The notes: a model not told the origin generated them from the sequence alone. A stretch of 6,881 nucleotides of DNA from Planctomycetota bacterium (GCA_031270145.1 JAISYD010000350.1:1-6881); one strand, 5' to 3'. Positions 1-6,481 are shown, counted from the first letter of the stretch. Numbers and translations are program-made.

Positions 1-365
1 CCCGACAATTCCTGATCCCAGTGCTCGACGATTTGCTTCGGCGCGTAGACGAACATCATGCGGAGTTCGGAGGAGCCGGTGTTCCGGAGGGCATGTTCGC
101 GGTTTCGCTCGACAAACACGCAATCGCCCGCCGCCAGCCCGGCGGTCTCCCCGTCCACCGTCATTTCGCCCGCGCCCTCCAGGATGAAATAGCTTTCCAC
201 CGTTTCGTGGCGATGGGCGGGAATGCAGCCGCCGGGATGGATCTCCACATATCCCTGGCAGAACAACTCGCCCGGCAAGGCGCCGTTGTCGCCCAGGATC
301 ACCCGGGTACGCCGGCCGGCCGGAAATTCCATCCCCTCGATGTCGCGGACGTTCACCCTGCGCAT
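1..365 (-). CDS. Cupin-domain protein, C-terminus cut by the window edge
   Basis: At least 121 residues are visible; the reading frame is still open at the left edge. A single cupin beta-barrel is clear. Motif 1 fits the G(X)5HXH(X)3E(X)6G pattern exactly, from Gly45 to Gly64, with His51, His53 and Glu57. Motif 2 keeps Gly80, His91 and Asn95, although the usual Pro and inner Gly are Glu86 and Asn88. His51, His53, Glu57 and His91 form the normal metal-binding set, so a metal-bound enzyme or small-acid-binding protein is likely. The start is the ATG at 363-365, with AGGAGGG seven bases upstream inside the preceding gene. The first 13 bases overlap the end of the LacI-family gene in another frame, so the two are co-translated. 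There is no signal peptide, so it should be cytoplasmic. Such stand-alone cupins are often sugar or acid isomerases or dioxygenases, but substrate and reaction cannot be read here. Confidence 0.88.
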   Translation of the reverse strand, partial: MRRVNVRDIEGMEFPAGRRTRVILGDNGALPGELFCQGYVEIHPGGCIPAHRHETVESYFILEGAGEMTVDGETAGLAAGDCVFVERNREHALRNTGSSELRMMFVYAPKQIVEHWDQELS

Positions 366-1372
366 TCCCGTACCCTCCTGATGGACGGACGGACAATCAA
401 CCGTCCCCTGATTTCGATTCTCGCCGGCTCGGCGCCCGCCCGGCGCTGGATGCGCCGCATCAACCGTTCCACCGCCGTTTCGGCGATGCGCTCGACGGGA
501 TGTTTGTAGGTGGTGAGCGGCGGGGACATGTGCTGGGAGGTGGCGATGTCGTCGAACCCGGCCACCGACACGTCGTCCGGAATGGACAGGCCGTTGCCGT
601 AAATCCCGCTGTACACCCCGAAGGCGATGATGTCGACGAAGGCGAAAAAGGCCGTCGGCCGCTCCCGCCGCTCCAGGAGCCGCCGCGTCGCCCGGTAGGC
701 GTCGTCTATTCCCCGGACGTCCGGGACGAGGTATTGCTGGTACCCGTCAATTCCGTTCTCGGCAAAGGCCTGTAGGCAGCCTTCCAGCCGCTGCCGGTAA
801 TGCTGCGACTCGGGGGCCATGACCAGGCAGGCTATCCGGCGGTGCCCCATCCGGATCAGGCGGGCGACAATCTCCCGGGCGCCCCGCCGGTTGTCGTTGG
901 TGACGCAGTCCACCCCCAGATCGAAACTGCGGTTCACCAGCACGGCCGGAATGCCGCCGTCCCGGAGCAATGCGATCCGTTCGGCGCAGTCGCAATCGTT
1001 GATGCCGATGAAGAGGACGCCGTCCACCCGGTCGCTTCGCAACTCCTCGATGTGCCGCTTCTCCCGGGCGGGGTTGCCGCCGCTGTCGCAGAGGATCAGC
1101 GAATAACCCCGTTCGTCCGCGCGCTTCTCGACGCACTGCACCAGCTTCGGAAAGAAGGGATTGGTGATTTCGGGGATCACCATGGCCAGGGTACGGGTAA
1201 AACCGTCCCTGAGCCCCCTGGCCAGGGAGTTCGGATGATAGTCGAGCCTGGCCACCGCCTCGAGGACCTTTTCCCGGGTCGCATCCTCGACCCGCACCTT
1301 TCGCGACAGCGCCCGCGAGACGGTGCTGGTGGAAACTCCGGCGAGTTTCGCCACGTCCTTGATGGTGGCCAT
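353..1372 (-). CDS. LacI-family transcriptional regulator
   Basis: A 339-residue protein of normal length for LacI/GalR repressors. Residues 2-23 form the N-terminal helix-turn-helix (ATIKDVAKLAGVSTSTVSRA), with Thr15, Ser16 and Arg20 at the base-contacting positions. The hinge helix follows at about 46-56 (HPNSLARGL) with the leucines that pry open a central CpG step. The periplasmic-binding-protein-like effector domain starts at about 60 (TLAMVIPEITNPFF). It holds the family segment DDVSVAGFDDI near 266-276 and the PPLTT stretch near 284-288. The start ATG at 1370-1372 shares one base with the stop codon of the flavoprotein gene (TGATG). No good ribosome-binding site precedes it, so it is probably translated by re-initiation. 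It lies fifth in the operon it probably controls. The natural target is the pair of AATCGATT-centred sites at the dctP promoter, which fit the family's CG-centred operators. The effector is unknown, most likely a sugar or acid intermediate of the pathway. Confidence 0.95.
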   Translation of the reverse strand: MATIKDVAKLAGVSTSTVSRALSRKVRVEDATREKVLEAVARLDYHPNSLARGLRDGFTRTLAMVIPEITNPFFPKLVQCVEKRADERGYSLILCDSGGNPAREKRHIEELRSDRVDGVLFIGINDCDCAERIALLRDGGIPAVLVNRSFDLGVDCVTNDNRRGAREIVARLIRMGHRRIACLVMAPESQHYRQRLEGCLQAFAENGIDGYQQYLVPDVRGIDDAYRATRRLLERRERPTAFFAFVDIIAFGVYSGIYGNGLSIPDDVSVAGFDDIATSQHMSPPLTTYKHPVERIAETAVERLMRRIQRRAGAEPARIEIRGRLIVRPSIRRVRECAG

Positions 1373-3381
1373 CAGCCGAAAACCCTGCCGGCCGCATGTT
1401 CGCGCCAGATCGTCTCGAACCAGGCGTCGTCGGGCGGCAGCGGCCGCACCCGCCGCCAGGACGCCTCGCACCGCCCGTCCGCATAGGCGACTTCCTGGAT
1501 CATTCCGGCCAGCCGGCCGTCGTCCAGGCGATGGATGAACATGTCGGGAAGGTCCGGCGCCGGCCTCCTCCCCGCCGGATCGCGCACGAGATAGGAACCG
1601 CGGCTGCCGCCGCCCCGGGCGATGTAGTCGCCGACGGCGAAAAGGTAGACATAATGGCAGACCGCGAGATCCCGCAACTGGTGGAGCGCCCGGAGTTGAT
1701 TCGGATCGGATATTTTCACTCCGCCCTCGATGCGATCCAGCTGCGCCTTCGCCTCGGCCAGGGCTTCCCGGACGCCTTCGGCCGAGCGGATATGGGCGGC
1801 GTGGCGGGACATCCGCCCGCCTATGGCCTTCCGTTCCGCCGCAAGATCGAGGGGCCGGCCGTCCCGCTCCAGCGCCTCCTCGCCGAAGGCCATGGCCGCG
1901 GACAAGCGTTTTCCCGCCAGGGCAAGCAGGCTTTCGCGGGTGGGAGGCGATTCGTCCCGGGAATGGCGGAGGATGTATTGGCCGGCCCGGACGCCGCCGA
2001 CCTGCCCGGCGTTCAAGGCGCTGCCGCCCGGCCGGTACACCCCGTGGGATCCGTTCACCTCGCCGACGGGATAAAGATTGGCGATGTTGCTGCGCCACCA
2101 GCCGTCGCCGGCGAGACCGCCGTTGTTGTGCTGGGCCGATACCGCGATTTCCAATTCCTCCCGCCGGAGATCGATGCCATGCCGCGAAAACAGATCGATG
2201 GCGGCCGGATTCATGTGCTCAAGGCGATCGATCGGCCGCGCCAGGAGGGCGCCGGAATTGGCGAGGTATTCGGCCGCCTCGGGTTCAAGCCGCGAAAAAT
2301 CCGCCTTCCCGCCGGACTCCAGGCGCGACGGGTTTCGGGAATAATCAAGAAATACCCGGCGCCCCCGGCAAACAATCTCGTTGTACACCAGGATGTCGAT
2401 GAGGGAAGAACCCGGACTTTCCGTCCTTCTCGGATCGAAGGGCCATTGGTAGCCCTTGAGGAAGATGGCGGTGAGCATCCCGGCGGCGTCCGAAAAATGC
2501 CGGTCTAGAAATTCCCTCTCGTCGCCGCCGTCCGGAGCGCGGGAGACGTAGCGCGGCAGGGACTGTTGATAGGTACCGGACAGGTTCCAGCGGAATTTGA
2601 CCGAAGCGACGCCGAATTGGGATTCGGTCAGGTTTTTCCCCCTGGCCCCGGCCCGGAAGGCGAGCCCCGTGCTCCCTGTCTGGGCGGGAGGGTAGACCGA
2701 AGTCTCGTACATTCCGGCTTCGCCGCCGGTGGCCAGGATGACGTTCGCGGCGGCGAAGACGGCGTAGCGCCGGTCCCGATCGCCAAGGCGATCCAGATCG
2801 AGGGCGAGGACGCCCAGGGCGCGGCCGTCGCCGGAAACGTCCCCGACCAGGAGTTCCACGGCCTGCATACGATCAAAAATCGCTATGCCCCTTCCCCGGA
2901 CTTCCTCCAGCAGGCGTTCCTGCATATAGCGGGAAGTGAGGGGGCCGGCCGAGGTCCCCCGCCGCAGCGGATCGTGATCGGTCTTGTAGCCGACGTATTC
3001 GCCGTAGGAGTTGTGGGGGAAGGGCACGCCCAATTCCGCCAGGCGGAAAAAGCAGCGGGCCGAAAGCGCCGCCTCGGCCAGGGCGGTGTCGCCGTCGACC
3101 GCCCCGCCGTCGAAGACGGCTTTGGCCATTTGCCTGACGCTGTCGCCCTCGGCGCCGCACAGGGTCAGCTTGTAATAGGTCTGCTTGTCGGAACCGGTGT
3201 TCCGGGAGGTTCCCAGTTTCACCCCCTCGGTGACGACGCAAAGGCTTTCCATCCCTCCCCGCCGGAGGAAGTCGGCGGCGTTCAGGCCGGCGGCTCCGCT
3301 CCCGACGACGATGGTGTTGAAGCGGTGGAAGGCGGCGCGGACGCCGTTGATTTCGATGCATTCCCCGTTTTCATCCGCCAT
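1372..3381 (-). CDS. FAD-dependent oxidoreductase, fumarate reductase/succinate dehydrogenase flavoprotein superfamily
   Basis: A 669-residue flavoprotein. The N-terminal Rossmann fold has the ADP-binding motif VVGSGAAG (residues 25-32), with a second FAD segment around ILATGGEAG (215-223). The C-terminal FAD segment runs from LYPVGEVNG (436-444) to HGVYRPGGSALN (446-457). His418 (in QHNNGG) and Arg450 align with catalytic His355 and Arg390 of E. coli FrdA, and Arg339 in CRGRR may match its Arg287. The helical C-terminal domain ends with an SRG signature (593-595), as in SdhA/FrdA. The region where FrdA has its flavin-linking histidine reads TSRNTGSDK (58-66), with no His, so FAD is probably non-covalent. 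The HPTG motif of the dicarboxylate pocket is missing (QFGVAS, 255-260), and about 60 extra residues sit before residue 338. No Sec or Tat signal is present, so it is cytoplasmic. GGGAG precedes the ATG by 7 nt, 13 nt after dctM. It probably oxidises or reduces the imported acid; the substrate is not assignable. Confidence 0.9.
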   Translation of the reverse strand: MADENGECIEINGVRAAFHRFNTIVVGSGAAGLNAADFLRRGGMESLCVVTEGVKLGTSRNTGSDKQTYYKLTLCGAEGDSVRQMAKAVFDGGAVDGDTALAEAALSARCFFRLAELGVPFPHNSYGEYVGYKTDHDPLRRGTSAGPLTSRYMQERLLEEVRGRGIAIFDRMQAVELLVGDVSGDGRALGVLALDLDRLGDRDRRYAVFAAANVILATGGEAGMYETSVYPPAQTGSTGLAFRAGARGKNLTESQFGVASVKFRWNLSGTYQQSLPRYVSRAPDGGDEREFLDRHFSDAAGMLTAIFLKGYQWPFDPRRTESPGSSLIDILVYNEIVCRGRRVFLDYSRNPSRLESGGKADFSRLEPEAAEYLANSGALLARPIDRLEHMNPAAIDLFSRHGIDLRREELEIAVSAQHNNGGLAGDGWWRSNIANLYPVGEVNGSHGVYRPGGSALNAGQVGGVRAGQYILRHSRDESPPTRESLLALAGKRLSAAMAFGEEALERDGRPLDLAAERKAIGGRMSRHAAHIRSAEGVREALAEAKAQLDRIEGGVKISDPNQLRALHQLRDLAVCHYVYLFAVGDYIARGGGSRGSYLVRDPAGRRPAPDLPDMFIHRLDDGRLAGMIQEVAYADGRCEASWRRVRPLPPDDAWFETIWREHAAGRVFG

Positions 3382-3394
3382 GAAACGGCTCCCG

Positions 3395-4666
3395 TCAATT
3401 TGTCAGGCCCGGCAGGAACATGGTCAGGGCCGGAACATAGGTCAGCACCATGAGGAAAATCGACATGACGATCCAGAACGGTATGAGCGGCCGGATCATT
3501 CTGGATATGGGGACGCCGGAAATTCCGGAGGAGACGAACAGGGTGATGCCGACCGGCGGCGTGCTCATGCCGATGGCGAGATTCGCCACCACCACCAGGC
3601 CGAAGTGGATGGGATCCATCCCGAAGGCCTTCACCACCGGCAGAAGGATGGGCGCGGTCAGGATGATGGCCGGCGTCGCGTCCAGGATCGTGCCCAGGAT
3701 CAGCAGGATGATGTTGATCAGGAGCAGGATGAGGTACTTGTTGGAGGTGAGGGAAAGCATGGCGTCGGCGATCATGCGCGGAATCTGTTCGCGGGTCAGG
3801 ATCCAGGCGAGGATATTGGTGGCGGCGACGCAGAACATCACCGAGGCGGTGACCATGGCGCTCCGGTAGAGGATGTCCGGGATTTCTTCGAGGCGAAGCT
3901 TGCGGTAGACGAATTTGCCGACGAGGACGGCGTACACCACCGCCACCACCGAGGCTTCGGTGGCGGTAAAGAAGCCGCCGAGAATGCCGCCCATGATGAT
4001 GACGACCATGAACAGGGCCCAGGCCGAATCGAGAAACGACTTGAGCATCCTGAGGATCGGGGCGCGGGCTTCGGCCCGGTAGTTGTTCCTGAGGGCGGAG
4101 GCGTAGCAAATCAGCATCAGCCCGGAACCGATGAATATCCCCGGAAGGTATCCGCCCAGGAACAGCTTGCCGATGGAGATGTTGGCGGCCGAAGCGAAAA
4201 TGACCATGGGGATGCTCGGGGGGATTATCACCCCCAGCGGCCCGGCGGTGGCGGTCAGGGCCGCGGCGAACGGCTTGCCGTAGCCGTGCTTTTCCATCGC
4301 CGGGATGAGGATGGAGCCGATGGCGGCGCTGGTGGCCTGGGCCGATCCGGAAATCGCCCCGAAGAACATGGAGGCGATGACGGAGACCATGGCCAGGCCG
4401 CCCCGGATGTGGCCGACGACGTCGGTGGCGAACTGTACGATCTTGGAGGATATCCCTCCCCTGTCCATAAGGTTGCCGGCCAGGATGAAGAAGGGAATCG
4501 CCAGCATGGCGAAGGAATCGATTTGGGTGAACATCCGCTGATCCACCACGGTCAGCGGCACGTTCCGGGCGATGATGGCGCCGACGGCCGCTATGCCGAT
4601 GGCGAAGGCCACCGGCACGCCGGCGAGGCACAGAACGCCCAAAAGGGAGAACACGAGCCAGATCAT
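3395..4666 (-). CDS. dctM: TRAP transporter large permease subunit DctM
   Basis: A 423-residue, very hydrophobic protein of the usual DctM length, lying in the inner membrane. It is the ion-driven transport subunit: it takes substrate from the DctP protein and moves it inward with sodium ions or protons. Diagnostic segments appear in order: SFAMLAIPFFILAG (51-64), SGSAQATSAAIG (106-117, the polar hairpin that in the sialic acid TRAP helps bind sodium), GPLGVIIPPSIPMV (142-155), FFTATEASVVAVVYA (232-246), DATPAIILTAPILLPV (329-344) and GMSTPPVG (366-373). The two repeated helical-hairpin halves are both complete. The start ATG at 4664-4666 overlaps the dctQ stop codon in an ATGA arrangement, with GGGGAGGG six bases upstream, so the two membrane subunits are translationally coupled. 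Family membership is certain; the substrate is not set by this subunit. Confidence 0.97.
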   Translation of the reverse strand: MIWLVFSLLGVLCLAGVPVAFAIGIAAVGAIIARNVPLTVVDQRMFTQIDSFAMLAIPFFILAGNLMDRGGISSKIVQFATDVVGHIRGGLAMVSVIASMFFGAISGSAQATSAAIGSILIPAMEKHGYGKPFAAALTATAGPLGVIIPPSIPMVIFASAANISIGKLFLGGYLPGIFIGSGLMLICYASALRNNYRAEARAPILRMLKSFLDSAWALFMVVIIMGGILGGFFTATEASVVAVVYAVLVGKFVYRKLRLEEIPDILYRSAMVTASVMFCVAATNILAWILTREQIPRMIADAMLSLTSNKYLILLLINIILLILGTILDATPAIILTAPILLPVVKAFGMDPIHFGLVVVANLAIGMSTPPVGITLFVSSGISGVPISRMIRPLIPFWIVMSIFLMVLTYVPALTMFLPGLTN

Positions 4667-5145
4667 GCGCGTCCCTCCCCGGCCGGCCGGCGGAAGTCGT
4701 TATGCAGCCGCTCCGCCAGGTGGAGCGCCATCAGCAGGCCGCTGAGCGGCAGGGAGGCGTAGGGAACGATCATCGGCAGCCGCATGGCGGGCGAGAACTG
4801 GGTCCGGATGCGCTGGAGCAGTTCCCAGCCGTGGAAGGTCATGACGTAGGCGAAGAAGAGGATGGCGAGATAGCAGAAAACCCGGAAGTACCGGGCGGGC
4901 GCCGGCGGCAGCTTGCTGGTAAGCACGTCCACCTGGAAATGGCACCATTCGCCCACCGCCGCCGCCGCCCCGATGAAGGTCAGCCATACGAACAGGTACC
5001 GCGAGACCTCCTCCGACCAAGCCAGGGGATTATGAAGCGCCACCCGCCAGAACACCTGGGCGAAGCAGAAGACGGCGAGAAGGATCATGATGGCGATGAG
5101 GAGATACCTTTCCCCCCTCCTTACCACCCTGAAAAAGGCGTCCAT
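4663..5145 (-). CDS. dctQ: TRAP transporter small permease subunit DctQ
   Basis: A 160-residue membrane protein, the usual size for DctQ. Four hydrophobic segments are visible at about 15-35, 49-66, 87-107 and 126-146. The family signature at the start of helix 2 reads PLAWSEEVSRYLFVW (40-54), followed by FIGAAAAV. DctQ binds DctM and supports it in the membrane. A longer frame extends 26 residues upstream, but that stretch is arginine-, glycine- and proline-rich and lies in the intergenic gap. The ATG at 5143-5145 has AAAGGAGA six bases upstream and gives the expected short cytoplasmic N-terminus, so it was chosen. The stop overlaps dctM by four bases. The 93-bp gap to dctP carries an inverted repeat listed separately. 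Confidence 0.95.
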   Translation of the reverse strand: MDAFFRVVRRGERYLLIAIMILLAVFCFAQVFWRVALHNPLAWSEEVSRYLFVWLTFIGAAAAVGEWCHFQVDVLTSKLPPAPARYFRVFCYLAILFFAYVMTFHGWELLQRIRTQFSPAMRLPMIVPYASLPLSGLLMALHLAERLHNDFRRPAGEGRA

Positions 5146-5238
5146 CGAAATCTCCTTTCGGCCGGGCGGCCGGCGGGCGAAGCGGTAAAGAGGCCCGGAT
5201 CGCCCGGCCGCGCCTCCGGACAATCCGGGCCTGGGCGG
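5146..5238 (-). promoter_or_regulatory. dctP-dctQ intercistronic stem-loop
   Basis: A perfect 10-bp inverted repeat, AGGCCCGGAT at 5191-5200 and ATCCGGGCCT at 5223-5232, sits seven bases past the dctP stop codon, with a 22-nt loop. It is the only sizeable gap between genes of the operon. In the mRNA, the 3' arm is followed by CTTTACC rather than a run of U, so it is not a proper intrinsic terminator. Such stem-loops behind binding-protein genes commonly protect the 3' end of that segment or cause partial termination, so more binding protein is made than permease. That role is inferred by analogy; the repeat itself is seen directly. Confidence 0.6.
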
Positions 5239-6216
5239 CTATTTCGCCTGCCCCTGGATCTTGTCGATCAAATCCTGGCCGACGATGGGGGCGTACTTGG
5301 CCCACACTTTTTTCGCCGCCTCGCGGAAGCCGGAAAGGTCGACGTCGTTGAACTTGGCGCCCTTTTCCACCAACAGCTTCTCGGTGCTCTCCTCCAAGTC
5401 GACCCAGGCCTTCCGCTCCCATTTTACCATGTCGTCGGCGGCCTGGAGAATCGCCTTCTGGTGCGGCTCGGACAGGGCGTTGAAGAAGTCCTTCGACATG
5501 AGGACGATATCCGGGGTCATCATGTGGTAGGTGCGGGAGAAATAGGGGGCGGCCTCGTAATGCGCCTGCATGTGGTAGAAGATGGGGGCGTTCTCGGCTC
5601 CGTCGATGACGCCGGTCTGGAGGGCGGTGTAGATGTCGCCCACCGGCATGGGGGTGCCGCTGGCGTTGAAGGCGGCCATGGAGTCCATGAAGATGGGGCT
5701 TTCCGGAACCCGGAGCTTCATGCCCCTGACGTCTTCGAGCTTCAAAATCGGCTTGTTGCGGTTGTAGATGCTGCGGATGCCGGCGTCAAGGTAGGCCAGG
5801 CCGTAGAAGCCGTGCCGCGGCAGGAAGGTCTTCAGGAAGAGCTTGCCCACCTCGCCGTCCAGGACCGTGTAGAAATGCCGGCGGCCCGAGAACATGTAGG
5901 GGAGGTCGAAGACCTGGATCTCCGGAAAATAGGAGGAGAGCCCGGTGGTCATGGTCTTGGCGATGTGGACGGTCCCCAGGTTCAGCCCCTCCACCAAGTC
6001 CCGCTGGTTGCCGAGGGCGGAATTGACGAAGACCTGCACCTCGACTTCGCCGTTGGTCAACTCCTTCACCCGATCGGCGAAATAGTGGTAGGAGCGGGAA
6101 TGCGGATGCTCCTCGGCCAGCACGTCGCCCATGATCAAGGTGATTTTTTCGCCCGCCCCCGCGAATTGACAGGCGGCCAGCAGCAACGCGAACAGCATCG
6201 ACGGCAAACGTTTCAT
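5239..6216 (-). CDS. dctP: TRAP transporter substrate-binding protein DctP
   Basis: A 325-residue extracytoplasmic binding protein that captures the substrate and gives it to DctQM. The signal peptide is MKR plus a hydrophobic core up to about residue 21. It contains a possible lipobox, LAAC, at Cys16, and also an AGA site ending at residue 21, so it may be a lipoprotein or a soluble periplasmic protein. The mature part is a DctP-type fold. KLRVP (167-171) carries Arg169, the family's conserved arginine that clamps the substrate carboxylate. DIYTALQTGVIDGAENAP (194-211) has Asn209 in the usual pocket position. The AEN form is common among binders of sugar acids and hydroxy acids, but this is only a hint. 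GGAGG lies seven bases before the ATG at 6214-6216. The ATG at 6220-6222 is nearly on top of that site and less likely. It is the first gene of the operon. Family certain, substrate unknown. Confidence 0.96.
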   Translation of the reverse strand: MKRLPSMLFALLLAACQFAGAGEKITLIMGDVLAEEHPHSRSYHYFADRVKELTNGEVEVQVFVNSALGNQRDLVEGLNLGTVHIAKTMTTGLSSYFPEIQVFDLPYMFSGRRHFYTVLDGEVGKLFLKTFLPRHGFYGLAYLDAGIRSIYNRNKPILKLEDVRGMKLRVPESPIFMDSMAAFNASGTPMPVGDIYTALQTGVIDGAENAPIFYHMQAHYEAAPYFSRTYHMMTPDIVLMSKDFFNALSEPHQKAILQAADDMVKWERKAWVDLEESTEKLLVEKGAKFNDVDLSGFREAAKKVWAKYAPIVGQDLIDKIQGQAK

Positions 6217-6222
6217 GTTCAT

Positions 6223-6230
6223 TCCTCCCC
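6223..6230 (-). promoter_or_regulatory. dctP ribosome-binding site (decides between two starts)
   Basis: The minus strand reads GGGGAGGA here. Its GGAGG core is seven bases from the ATG at 6214-6216 but only one base from the in-frame ATG at 6220-6222. Normal spacing favours the downstream start, which gives MKR directly before the hydrophobic signal core. Confidence 0.8.
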
Positions 6231-6300
6231 GCGCCTTCCCGGCGCGTCCAAAAAAGTACCACCACACCGCTTTTCCCCGATATAGCGAAAGCGACGCGCC
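6230..6300. repeat. Competing inverted repeats next to the dctP ribosome-binding site
   Basis: GGCGCGTC (6241-6248) can pair with GACGCGCC (6293-6300). The inner part of the same arm, 6241-6246, can instead pair with CGCGCC at 6230-6235 across a five-base loop. The second hairpin ends directly against the GGAGG of dctP. The two pairings cannot form together. This is visible in the sequence; any switching role is inferred. Confidence 0.45.
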
Positions 6301-6330
6301 ATTCGCGCCGTTGTCAAACTTGTCGTCCTG

Positions 6331-6349
6331 GCGGCGCCGGTCGCGCCGC
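6331..6349. repeat. Compact GC hairpin in the dctP leader
   Basis: GCGGCGC (6331-6337) and GCGCCGC (6343-6349) flank a five-base loop. The stem would be strong on either strand, but no T run follows on either side, so it is not an intrinsic terminator. Confidence 0.5.
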
Positions 6350-6356
6350 GGCTTGC

Positions 6357-6431
6357 AAACCAGACCGGGGAAAGGAAACGGCGAGGGAATAGAGGCGCCG
6401 GGCAGGCGGCGGCGAACGCAAGGTCTGGTTT
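6357..6431. repeat. 10-bp perfect inverted repeat in the dctP leader
   Basis: AAACCAGACC at 6357-6366 and GGTCTGGTTT at 6422-6431 are exact reverse complements, 55 bp apart. In the dctP mRNA this would close a long stem around a pyrimidine-rich loop. It is of mixed composition rather than pure GC, so it is less likely to be a by-product of GC bias than the other stems nearby. Confidence 0.6.
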
Positions 6432-6446
6432 TCCGGTTCAAGTCGC

Positions 6447-6458
6447 GCAATCGATTTC
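6447..6458. promoter_or_regulatory. Probable LacI-family operator, downstream copy (O2)
   Basis: GCAATCGATTTC contains the CG-centred 8-bp palindrome AATCGATT; the next pair outward is mismatched and the one after matches. Its first ten bases repeat exactly those of the upstream site, with centres 21 bp apart, about two helical turns. It would lie in the early transcribed region of the dctP operon. Confidence 0.6.
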
Positions 6459-6465
6459 AGCGGCT

Positions 6466-6481
6466 ATGCAATCGATTGTAT
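6466..6481. promoter_or_regulatory. Probable LacI-family operator over the dctP -10 box (O1)
   Basis: ATGCAATCGATTGTAT is a 16-bp palindrome around a central CG with a single mismatched pair (6468/6479). A CG-centred AATCGATT core is the classic target form for LacI/GalR proteins with a leucine-bearing hinge helix, and such a regulator is encoded in this operon. The site covers the -10 hexamer and the expected start point, so binding should block transcription. A catabolite-control protein of the same family could also bind, because the site is close to the cre pattern. Confidence 0.75.

Larger units (their letters stand above)
6217..6467 (-). promoter_or_regulatory. Long structured 5' leader of the dctP operon mRNA
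   Basis: If transcription starts about seven bases past the -10 box (near 6468), the mRNA has roughly 250 nt before dctP. No convincing gene lies there. Three inverted repeats can form stems in order: AAACCAGACC/GGTCTGGTTT (6422-6431 with 6357-6366), a 7-bp GC stem with a 5-nt loop (6343-6349 with 6331-6337), and GGCGCGTC/GACGCGCC (6293-6300 with 6241-6248). A fourth stem beside the ribosome-binding site competes with the third. I do not recognise a known riboswitch class. GC-rich DNA forms chance stems easily, so function is unproven. Confidence 0.4.

Noticed and set aside
1373..2098. N-terminal extension of the LacI-family reading frame
   Set aside because: The extra residues are Arg-, Gly- and Pro-rich and overlap the flavoprotein gene. 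The helix-turn-helix begins directly after the ATG at 1370-1372, as in the family.
4516..4523. AATCGATT inside dctM as a third, distant operator
   Set aside because: Only the 8-bp core matches and the flanks are not symmetrical. It encodes part of the conserved Q-I-D-S-F stretch, so coding and chance explain it.
3185..4762. Long plus-strand open frame opposite dctM and the start of the flavoprotein gene
   Set aside because: The translation is rich in Gly, Asp, His, Arg and Glu with no recognisable fold, and it lies antisense to clearly real genes. Long antisense frames are common in GC-rich DNA.
4702..6285. Long plus-strand open frame opposite dctQ and dctP
   Set aside because: It is antisense to two certain TRAP genes, low in complexity and shows no protein motif.
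6312..6317. Perfect TTGACA on the minus strand as a second dctP promoter
   Set aside because: No acceptable -10 hexamer lies 15-19 bp downstream; TATATC is 27 bp away, too far.
6217..6450. N-terminal extension of the DctP frame by 78 residues
   Set aside because: It would bury the signal peptide inside the protein. A strong ribosome-binding site precedes the ATG at 6214-6216, and the region looks like a leader.
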